Below are positions 17,194 to 24,260 of a stretch of DNA of 43,336 nucleotides, in pieces (within the stretch, counting starts at the first letter, position 1; every line of letters starts with the position of its first letter). Position numbers and translations under genes: made by a program. Where the stretch lies: the NCBI GenBank assembly GCA_913057685.1, contig CAJXOA010000016.1, positions 1 through 43,336 of the forward strand. Direction: 5' to 3'. The notes beneath the pieces are model-generated. The model was given only the letters and a program-made list of their open reading frames with translations, ran no database searches and had not been told where the DNA came from. This DNA comes from an uncultured Trueperaceae bacterium (GTDB taxonomy: Bacteria; Deinococcota; Deinococci; Deinococcales; Trueperaceae).

Positions 17194-19542
17194 TTACTCG
17201 GTGGCGCCGGGGCCCGCCTCCGCCCGCGCGGTGGCGACCGCCCGCGTGAGGCGCGCGTGGTCGGCCTCGAACGCGGCGGCGTCGCTCCGCGCGAGGGTCG
17301 GTAGGTGCGCCGCGAGGGCGGCGATCGCGCCGTCGGCGCCGGCGACGTCGCCGCGCCGCAGGGCGGCGTCCGCCCACTCGCGCAGCGCCACCGCCCGCTC
17401 GTGCGGTCCGGCGTCCAACGCCGCGAGGTGCCCGTACAGGCCGTGCATCTCTTCGAGTGACCCGTTCCAGCTGGCGACGTCCGCGGCGGCCAGGTAGTGC
17501 GCGTACGCCGCGTCGGTCGCCCCACCCCGCTCGAACTGCGTGGCGACGACGACCGACAGCTCGATCGGGGCGTGCCCCTCGAGCCAGGTGGCGATGCGGA
17601 CGTGGACGTCGGCGTGCTCGGCGTAGGGGAGGCGCTCGCGGGCGACGGTCCGCAACAGTTCGCTGCGGAAGCGGTACGCCCGTTGCCGGGGGATGCGGGA
17701 GGTGGGGCTGCGCACGAGCATCCCCTCGCGCACCAACGTCGCCAGGGTCCGCCCGCGCCGGTCGGGCCCGAGCGTGCGCAGGAGGCCCTCCCAGATCTCC
17801 TCCCCCGCGAGCGCCGCCTGCGCGAGGAGGGTGCGCGCTTCGGCGTCGAGGCGGTCGAGGCGCGCCCCGATCAGGGCGTGCAACGACGGGCTGTCGTGGG
17901 CGTGCGCGTCGCGCGCGAGGGCGCGCCCGAGCTCGATCAGGTGGCTGGGGGTGGCGTCGGTGTGCGGCACCCACGTCCGCACCGCCGCTTGCGCGCCGCG
18001 GTCGACGAACTGCTCGACGAGGGCGGTCGCCTCCTCGGTCGCGAGGGGGGGCACCGGCAGGCGGTGGGCGTCGGCGGGGAGCTCCGCATCGCGGCGCGCG
18101 GTCCGCACGATCAGGATGGGCGCCCGCGCTTCGCGGAGCAGGTCGAGGAAGGCGAGGGCGCTCGGGTGCGCCGGCTCGACGTCGAGCACGAACGTCCATA
18201 CGCCCCCGCTCTGGCGGGCGCGGGCGGCGACCAGGTCGCGCCACGCGAGGGCGGTGCGGTCGACCTTGCGGCGCTCCACCCGCCGCCAGGTGGGCGGCTC
18301 GAGGACGTCGAGGCTGGCGAGGATCGCCCGCCACCAGCGCGGTTCGCCGGGCAGCAACGTCGCCAGGCCCTGCTCGATGACCTCCGGATCGAGGTCGGCG
18401 ATGCCGCGTGGGGCGGGCGTCGGCGTGAGGGCGTCCGACGCCCCCGGCGCGTGCCGGGGGCGGGCCCGAATCGTCCCGCCGGCCGCGGGGAGCGGGGGGC
18501 GCCGCCCGTCCCGGCGGCGGATCGGCGCGCCCGGTACCGGGCCGGCCCCCCCGCCGTCGGGGAACACGGCGAGGGCCAACGTCCGCCACGGGGGCGCGTC
18601 CGCGGCGCCGGCCCGGAGCCACACGACGCGGTCCCCGTCCTCCGCCGTCCCGTCCTCCGCCATCCCGTCCTCCGCCGGTCCGGCCCCCGCCGGCCCATCC
18701 CCCGCGGGCCCACCTCCCTTGGGCGGGGGGCCCTCCGGGAGGACGACCTCCAGCAGGCGGGTCTTGCCGATGCCGACCTCGCCGGTGACCCACACCTCGC
18801 GGGCGCGCCCCTCGCGCGCGACCGCCGCGCGGTGCCGCAGCAGGGCGGCGCGCTCCTCCTCCCGCCCGACGAACGGCGGGTGGGGGTCGTCGGGGGCGTC
18901 CCCGTCGGGGGGCACCCACCGGAACGCCTGACGGACGTCGGGGAAGCCCGCCAACTCCACCGGGCCGGTCGGTTCGAACCGCACGCGGGTCCGGAGCGCC
19001 TCGTGCGTGGCGGGCCCGACCCACACCTCGCCCGGCGCGGCGGCCTCCTCGAGGCGCGCGGCGAGGTTCACGGCGCTGCCCATCACCGTGTCGGCGCGGG
19101 CGTCGCCCGCCCCGACCGCGCCGGCGACGACCGTGCCGGTGTTCACGCCCCCGCGCGCCGCGAGCGGAAGGCCCCGCCGCCGGCCCAACGACGCGATCGC
19201 GTCGATCGCGTCGCCCGCGGCGCGCACGGCGCGCTCGGGGTCGTCGGGGTGGCTGCGGGGCGCCCCGAACACCGCCATGAGGCCGTCCCCGCGGTAGGCG
19301 TCGACGCGCCCGTCGTGCGCCTCCACCGCGGCGGTGGCGAGGGTGAGGACCTCGTCGGCGAGGTCGCGGACGTGCTCGGCGTCCGCCTCGTACGTCAGGT
19401 CGGCGAACCCGACCAAATCGAGGAACACGACGCTGACCCAGCGCCGCTCGCGGCGCGCCGGGAGGGACTGCAACGCTCGGCCACACATCCCGCAGTAGCG
19501 CATGCCGTCGGGATTGCGGGCCTTGCAGTGCGGACAACGCAT
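17194..19542 (-). CDS. Class III adenylate/guanylate cyclase-like domain fused to AAA ATPase (STAND-type regulator)
   Basis: 782 residues. A zinc ribbon (C3, C6, C17, C20) leads into a class III cyclase domain (about 34-205): metal aspartates D42 in VVFLDLVGF and D86 in RGDGLMAVFG, then DTVMGSAVNLAARLE with N159 and R163. The usual base-specifying Lys before GD appears as Ala82 (VDAYRGD). FVGREEE and the P-loop GEVGIGKT (254-261) open a large ATPase domain, followed by helical, TPR-like sequence. This architecture is common in actinobacterial and Deinococcota signalling proteins. ATG at 19542 is preferred over GTG 19551 because TAAGGT sits seven bases before it. A Gly/Pro/Ala/Glu repeat interrupts the ATPase domain. 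Confidence 0.85.
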   Translation of the reverse strand: MRCPHCKARNPDGMRYCGMCGRALQSLPARRERRWVSVVFLDLVGFADLTYEADAEHVRDLADEVLTLATAAVEAHDGRVDAYRGDGLMAVFGAPRSHPDDPERAVRAAGDAIDAIASLGRRRGLPLAARGGVNTGTVVAGAVGAGDARADTVMGSAVNLAARLEEAAAPGEVWVGPATHEALRTRVRFEPTGPVELAGFPDVRQAFRWVPPDGDAPDDPHPPFVGREEERAALLRHRAAVAREGRAREVWVTGEVGIGKTRLLEVVLPEGPPPKGGGPAGDGPAGAGPAEDGMAEDGTAEDGDRVVWLRAGAADAPPWRTLALAVFPDGGGAGPVPGAPIRRRDGRRPPLPAAGGTIRARPRHAPGASDALTPTPAPRGIADLDPEVIEQGLATLLPGEPRWWRAILASLDVLEPPTWRRVERRKVDRTALAWRDLVAARARQSGGVWTFVLDVEPAHPSALAFLDLLREARAPILIVRTARRDAELPADAHRLPVPPLATEEATALVEQFVDRGAQAAVRTWVPHTDATPSHLIELGRALARDAHAHDSPSLHALIGARLDRLDAEARTLLAQAALAGEEIWEGLLRTLGPDRRGRTLATLVREGMLVRSPTSRIPRQRAYRFRSELLRTVARERLPYAEHADVHVRIATWLEGHAPIELSVVVATQFERGGATDAAYAHYLAAADVASWNGSLEEMHGLYGHLAALDAGPHERAVALREWADAALRRGDVAGADGAIAALAAHLPTLARSDAAAFEADHARLTRAVATARAEAGPGATE
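18637..18711 (+). repeat. Five imperfect 15-bp tandem units inside the cyclase-AAA gene
   Basis: Units start at 18637, 18652, 18667, 18682 and 18697, consensus GTCCTCCGCCGTCCC, the first three nearly identical. On the coding strand they give pentapeptides such as AEDGM, AEDGT and AGDGP. The unit keeps the reading frame and lies in a surface loop shortly after the P-loop. Confidence 0.85.
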
Positions 19543-19549
19543 CACCGTC

Positions 19550-19555
19550 ACCTTA
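19550..19555 (-). promoter_or_regulatory. TAAGGT -10 box before the cyclase-AAA gene
   Basis: TAAGGT on the minus strand, seven bases before ATG 19542. It overlaps the alternative GTG start at 19551, which decides for the ATG. Confidence 0.55.
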
Positions 19556-19707
19556 CGCCCCGCGAGCCGGGGCGCGCGTCACCGCGCCCCTGGCGGGTCC
19601 CGGCGGACCCCCGGGCGGGCCCCGTTCCCCCGGCCGTTCCGGCCCGCCGCCGGACCGTCGCCGGTGCGGTCCGGGTGCGCCGCACCGCTCCGCACCGCGG
19701 CCGCCGG
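19556..19707 (-). other. Intergenic stretch between envC-like and cyclase genes
   Basis: About 150 bases of very GC-rich sequence with several short inverted repeats, for example GGGTCC-CGGC-GGACCC and GGTGCGG/CCGCACC copies near 19660-19700. These may end the glyA-ftsX-envC transcript. No gene seen. Confidence 0.35.
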
Positions 19708-20997
19708 TTAGAGGCCGAGCAGCGGCAGCGGGTCGACGAACGCCTCGCCGCCCCCCTGCCGGACGCGGGCGTACAGGCGCAGCACGTCGGGGGGCGGCAG
19801 CGTCCCACCCCCGAGGTAGCCGATCACCTCGCCGCGCTGCACCCGGTCCCCCACCCGGACGGGGGGTTCGCGCAGGTTCGTGTAGACCGTCGTCAACTCC
19901 GGGTCGTGCCGGACGGCGACCATGAAGCCGTCGTTCGCGCCGATCGATTGCGACGCGATCACGACGCCCCCCTGCACGGCGTACACCGCCGCGCCCGCCT
20001 GCGCCGCGCGGATGGCGACGAACGAGTTGTTCCCCTCGCCGTAGCGGCCCACCAGGGTGCCGCCGTCGAGCGGCCCGACGAACCCCGCGGGGTTGGGGTC
20101 CTGCGGCGACGTGAGGGCGTCGATGCGCTCGCGGGTCCGGTCGGCCTCCGCCTCCAGCGCGTCGCGGCGTTCGTCGTCGGCCGCCGCCGCCTCGCGGCGC
20201 AGGCGGGCCTCCTCCGCCTCGAGCCGCGCGATCTCCTCCTGCAGGCGCGACTCGATGTTCGCCAGGTCCGCCTCGAGCTGGTCCTGCGCCAGCATCAACG
20301 CGACGCGTTGCGCCTCCTGGCCCGCCTGGGTGGCGTTCAGGTCCTCGATGACCGCCTGCAGTTCCGCGCGGCGGTCCTGCTGCTCGATGCGGGTGGCGGC
20401 CAACCGCTCGCGGGCGGCGGCGAGCTCGGCGAGGTCGGTCTCGAGGCGGCTGCGCGCCGCCTCCAGCGCGTCGATGCGCGCGCCCACGTCGCGCACGAGC
20501 GCGACGTCCTGGCGCGAGAGGCGGTCGAGGAGGGCGTTCGTGACGCGCAGGTCGTGCAGGCTGTCGGCGTTCGCGAGGGCGCCCGCCCCGCGCCCCGCGC
20601 GGGTGCGGTGGAGGTTCACCAGCAACGCGCGGATGCGGGTCCGCAGCGCATCCAGGTCCGCCTCGCGGTCGGCGATGTCGGCCTCGGTCGCCGCGACGTC
20701 CGCCTCGAGGGCGGCGACGTCCGCCGCCAGCGCCCGCTCCTGGGCGTCGAGCGCCGCGATGCGTTCGCTGAGCGCGTCGCGCTCCGCGATGCGCGCCTCG
20801 AGCTCGCCGCGCGTCGCCCCGAGCCGCTCCTCGAGGGCGGCGACCTCGGCGCGGCGCTCCTCGAGGAGCGCCTCGTACTCGCCCGCCTGCGCCTCGAGGG
20901 CGTCGCGCAGGGTCGTGTCGACCTGCGCGAGCGCGGCGCCCAGGAGCGCCAGGCCGGCGGCGAGCGCGCCGGCGCGGAGGAGGGCGCCCGCCCTCAC
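19708..20997 (-). CDS. EnvC-like murein hydrolase activator (coiled coil plus degenerate LytM/M23 domain)
   Basis: 429 residues. Signal peptide with cleavage after ALA (about residue 24). A long coiled coil rich in Leu/Glu/Ala/Arg spans about 27-300. The C-terminal domain has the M23 fold pattern: VYAVQGGVVIASQS, VAVRHDPELTTVYTNL, VRVGDRVQRGEVIGYLGGG. The zinc ligands are missing: the HxxxD site reads NNSFVAIRA and the HLHFE site reads RLYARV. Loss of those residues is the hallmark of EnvC-type activators, which open the active site of Amidase_3 enzymes during septum splitting. GTG at 20997 overlaps the ftsX stop (GTGA), and FtsX is the known membrane partner of EnvC. The function is therefore well supported by context. 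Confidence 0.85.
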   Translation of the reverse strand: MRAGALLRAGALAAGLALLGAALAQVDTTLRDALEAQAGEYEALLEERRAEVAALEERLGATRGELEARIAERDALSERIAALDAQERALAADVAALEADVAATEADIADREADLDALRTRIRALLVNLHRTRAGRGAGALANADSLHDLRVTNALLDRLSRQDVALVRDVGARIDALEAARSRLETDLAELAAARERLAATRIEQQDRRAELQAVIEDLNATQAGQEAQRVALMLAQDQLEADLANIESRLQEEIARLEAEEARLRREAAAADDERRDALEAEADRTRERIDALTSPQDPNPAGFVGPLDGGTLVGRYGEGNNSFVAIRAAQAGAAVYAVQGGVVIASQSIGANDGFMVAVRHDPELTTVYTNLREPPVRVGDRVQRGEVIGYLGGGTLPPPDVLRLYARVRQGGGEAFVDPLPLLGL

Positions 20998-21854
20998 GCC
21001 CCCTCGCGAAGGTGGTTCGACACCGCGATGGTGGAGCCCACCAGGCCGATCAGGAGCGCGAGGGCGGTCAGCAGCAGTGCGACCTGCGCCAGCAGCGCGC
21101 CGTCGCGCACGAACGGGACGAACGGCAGGGTGGGCGCGAGGCGGGCGACGACGTACTGGTAGCCGGGCACGACGATCAGCAACGTCACCGCGGCGCTCGC
21201 CAACCCCAGGACGAACCCCTCGATCAGGAACGGCGCGCGGATGAAGCCGCGGGTCGCGCCGACCAGCCGCATGACCTCGATCTCCTTGCGGCGCGCGGCG
21301 ATCGAGGAGGCGATCGAGTTCTGGATGGCGAACAACGCCGCGCCCAACAGCACCACGATCAGGAGCGTGCCCGCGACGCGGAGCGCGTCGTTGAACGCCA
21401 GGAACGTCGTCACCGCGTCGCTGGCGTCCTCGACGTCCTCGACGCCGGGGCGGGCCAACAGGCGGTCGCGGACCTGCGCCGTTTGGGCGGGATCGAACAG
21501 CTGCAGCGTGACGGTGTCGGGCAGCGGGTTGGCGACCAGCGTCGAGGCGGTCCGCAGCGACGGGAGGTCGGTGACGAGCGCCTCCAGGGCGGCGTCGGCG
21601 CTGGTGAACTCGGCGCGGGCCACCTCCGACCAGCCGCGCGCGGTGCGCGTCAGCGCCAGGCCGTCGGCGTCGGGCGCGAGGAAGGCGGTGACCTCGAGTT
21701 CGGTCTGCAGGTCCGCGAGCACGGCGTTCAGGTTGAGGCTGACGAGGCTGAAGGTCGCCAGGATCGTCAGCGACAACGTCATGGTGGTGATCGTCGCGAG
21801 GCTGGCGACCGCGTTGCCGCGGAGGGCGCGCATGGCGCGTTGGAAGGCGTACAC
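20994..21854 (-). CDS. ftsX: Cell division protein FtsX
   Basis: 286 residues, normal for FtsX. Helix 1 about 19-42, an extracytoplasmic domain (about 45-155) and three more helices with SSIAARRKEIEVMRLVGAT, the conserved FtsX cytoplasmic segment that contacts the ATPase FtsE. GTG start at 21854. It sits 25 bases after glyA and overlaps the EnvC-like gene. The usual upstream partner ftsE is not in this window. FtsX normally couples ATP hydrolysis by FtsE to activation of peptidoglycan hydrolases outside the membrane. Confidence 0.92.
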   Translation of the reverse strand: MYAFQRAMRALRGNAVASLATITTMTLSLTILATFSLVSLNLNAVLADLQTELEVTAFLAPDADGLALTRTARGWSEVARAEFTSADAALEALVTDLPSLRTASTLVANPLPDTVTLQLFDPAQTAQVRDRLLARPGVEDVEDASDAVTTFLAFNDALRVAGTLLIVVLLGAALFAIQNSIASSIAARRKEIEVMRLVGATRGFIRAPFLIEGFVLGLASAAVTLLIVVPGYQYVVARLAPTLPFVPFVRDGALLAQVALLLTALALLIGLVGSTIAVSNHLREGA

Positions 21855-21879
21855 GGGGGCGGGGGCGTCCCTTCGGGGG

Positions 21880-23157
21880 TCAGGGGGTGGGCGCGTCGCC
21901 CGGCATCGGGTGGGCGCGCGCGAGCGTCCGGACGCGGTCGCGCAGCGCCCGCAGGTCGCCGTCGAGCGCGTCGTCGTCCAGCGCCAGCGCCTCCATGATG
22001 AGGTCGGCGACCGCCTCCATCTCCGCGGGCGTGAAGCCGCGCGTCGCGAGGGCGGGCGTGCCGATGCGGACGCCGGAGGTGACCCACGGCTTCTCCGGGT
22101 CGCCCGGCACGGTGCTCTTCGACACCGTGATGCCGACCCGCCCGAGGCGGGCGTCGGCGACCTTGCCGGTCAGGCCCATCGGGCGCAGGTCCAGCACGAA
22201 GACGTGCGTGTCGGTCCCGCCCGACACGACCTTCGCGCCGCGCGCCGTGAGGGCGTCCGCCAGCGCCTTCGCGTCGGCTTGAATCGTTTCGGCGTAGCTG
22301 CGGAACGCCGGCTGCAGCGCTTCGCGGAACGCGACCGCCTTCGCCGCGATCACGTGCATCAACGGTCCCCCCTGGGTGCCGGGGAAGATCTGCCGGTCGA
22401 TGCGCTTGCCGAGCTCCGGGTCGGGCCCGAAGATCACGCCGCTGCGCGGGCCGCGCAGCGTCTTGTGGGTGGTGCTCGTCACGACGTGCGCGTGCGGGAG
22501 GGGGCTCGGGTGCACGCCGGCGGCGATCAACCCCGCGATGTGCGCGACGTCGGCCAGCAGGTACGCGCCGACCTCGTCGGCGATCGCGCGGAAGTGCGCG
22601 AAGTCGATCGTGCGGGCGTACGCGCTCGCGCCGGCGATCAACAGCTTCGGGCGGTGCTCGCGGGCGAGGTCGGCGACGTGGTCCATGTCGAGGCGTTCGG
22701 TGTCGGGGTCGACGGGGTAGCCGACGACGTCGTAGTCCTGCCCCGAGAAGTTCACGGGGCTGCCGTGCGTCAGGTGGCCGCCGTGATCGAGGTCCAGGCC
22801 CATGATCCGGTCGCCCGGCTCGAGCAGCGCGCGGAACACCGCCATGTTCGCGCCGCTCCCGGAGTGCGGCTGGACGTTCGCCCACGCCGCCCCGAACAAC
22901 TCCTTGAGGCGCGCGATGGCGAGCCGCTCGACGTCGTCGACGACCTCGCACCCGCCGTAGTAGCGGCGGCCCGGGTAGCCCTCGGCGTACTTGTTCGTCA
23001 GGACGCTCCCGGTCGCTTCGAGGACGGCGGGGGAGGTGAAGTTCTCCGAGGCGATCAGCTCCAGGCCGTCGCGTTGCCGGGCCTCCTCGCGCTCGAGGAG
23101 GGCGAACAACTCCTCGTCGCGGGGGACCGGGGGGGCGCTCGTCGCGGGCGTCGTCAT
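21880..23157 (-). CDS. glyA: Serine hydroxymethyltransferase
   Basis: 425 residues. [54 protein letters not shown] and the PLP-lysine motif [14 protein letters not shown] (K232) are all intact. It interconverts serine and glycine with tetrahydrofolate, supplying one-carbon units. ATG at 23157 is chosen: it gives the family N-terminus and has TATCCT seven bases upstream; the frame open further upstream is Arg-rich noise. ftsX follows 25 bases downstream, probably on the same transcript. Confidence 0.97.
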   Translation of the reverse strand: MTTPATSAPPVPRDEELFALLEREEARQRDGLELIASENFTSPAVLEATGSVLTNKYAEGYPGRRYYGGCEVVDDVERLAIARLKELFGAAWANVQPHSGSGANMAVFRALLEPGDRIMGLDLDHGGHLTHGSPVNFSGQDYDVVGYPVDPDTERLDMDHVADLAREHRPKLLIAGASAYARTIDFAHFRAIADEVGAYLLADVAHIAGLIAAGVHPSPLPHAHVVTSTTHKTLRGPRSGVIFGPDPELGKRIDRQIFPGTQGGPLMHVIAAKAVAFREALQPAFRSYAETIQADAKALADALTARGAKVVSGGTDTHVFVLDLRPMGLTGKVADARLGRVGITVSKSTVPGDPEKPWVTSGVRIGTPALATRGFTPAEMEAVADLIMEALALDDDALDGDLRALRDRVRTLARAHPMPGDAPTP

Positions 23158-23164
23158 GGCCGCG

Positions 23165-23170
23165 AGGATA
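23165..23170 (-). promoter_or_regulatory. TATCCT -10 box before glyA
   Basis: TATCCT on the minus strand, seven bases before ATG 23157, with no Shine-Dalgarno sequence. Probable start of the glyA-ftsX-envC transcript. Confidence 0.6.
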
Positions 23171-23215
23171 GCAGGTGGGTCGCGGGTCGGCCCGTCCGCG
23201 CGGGGCGGCCGGCCC

Positions 23216-24235
23216 CTAGCGCAGCGGCAGCGCGTACGCCGCACCCATCACCGCGACCAGAAGGCCGAAGGTGAGCGCCCCGAGCGCCAGCGTCGCGCGG
23301 CCGCTCGCGCGCACCGTCCGCAGGTCCACCCCCAGCCCCAGGGCGGCCATGGCGGCGGCCGTCGCGACGCTGCCGCCGGTGGCGATCGCGTGCGCCCACG
23401 GGGTGGGGAGGACGCCGACGCTCACGAGAACGCTCATCGCCACGAACCCGAGCACGAAGGGGGGGACCGGCGCGACGCGCGGGCCTTCGGGGGCGTCGCC
23501 GCGCCGCGTCGTCAGCCCCAGCACGAGCAGGGCGGGGGCGAGCAGGACGACCCGCGAGAGCTTGACGAGCAGCGCCTGGTCCGCGACGGCGGGAGCGAGG
23601 TTGGCGCCGGCCGCGACGACGTGGCCGACCTCCTGCAACGTCGCGCCGGCCAGGAGGGCGAGGAGCAGGGCGGCGTCGGGGTAGGCGCCCCCGAGCAGCG
23701 CGACGGCGACGACCCCGACCGTCCCGACCAGGCTGATCGTGGCGACGGCGAGGGAGGCGTGCTCCGCCCTCGCGCGCAACAACGGAAGCGCAGCGGCGAT
23801 CGCGCTGGCGCCGCAGATGGCGGTCCCGATCCCGACCGCACGGCGGAGCGGTGCGGGGAGGCCCCAGGTGCGACCGATCGTCTCGGCCGCCGCGAACGCC
23901 ACGAGCGCACCGACCGCCCCGGCGGCCAACGCGATCGGCCCGACCTCGACGAGGAGGCGGGCGTCGAGGCGCGCCCCGAGCAGCACGATGCCGATCCGCA
24001 GCACGTCGCGCGCGACGAAGCGGACGTCCCGGCGTTCGGCGAGGCGGTGCCGGCGACCCCACGGCGTCGCGGCGACCGCGACGCCGCCGAGCAACGCCAG
24101 GACGAGCGGTCCGAGCGTCGCGGCGCCGGGCAGCCGTGCTGCGGCGTAGGCGAGCACGGTGACGACGAGGACGACCGCGGCACCGAGGCCGACACGCGAC
24201 GTCGCGGAGGTGGCCGCGCTCACGCGGTCGCCCAC
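23216..24235 (-). CDS. YeiH/UPF0324 family membrane protein (putative sulfate exporter family)
   Basis: 339 residues with about ten hydrophobic helices. [20 protein letters not shown] is the family signature ([10 protein letters not shown].A), with [14 protein letters not shown] before it and [14 protein letters not shown] after it. The family is annotated as putative sulfate exporters, with weak experimental support. GTG at 24235 is used. The sequence upstream has TACCCA eight bases before it, a near match to the box seen at other genes; GTG 24223 is an alternative. Confidence 0.85.
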   Translation of the reverse strand: MGDRVSAATSATSRVGLGAAVVLVVTVLAYAAARLPGAATLGPLVLALLGGVAVAATPWGRRHRLAERRDVRFVARDVLRIGIVLLGARLDARLLVEVGPIALAAGAVGALVAFAAAETIGRTWGLPAPLRRAVGIGTAICGASAIAAALPLLRARAEHASLAVATISLVGTVGVVAVALLGGAYPDAALLLALLAGATLQEVGHVVAAGANLAPAVADQALLVKLSRVVLLAPALLVLGLTTRRGDAPEGPRVAPVPPFVLGFVAMSVLVSVGVLPTPWAHAIATGGSVATAAAMAALGLGVDLRTVRASGRATLALGALTFGLLVAVMGAAYALPLR

Positions 24236-24260
24236 ACGACCATTGGGTATGAAAGCCGCG

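Noticed and set aside
19708-20997. Active M23 endopeptidase
   Set aside because: All expected zinc ligands (HxxxD and HxH) are absent in the otherwise recognisable LytM domain, so an activator role fits better.
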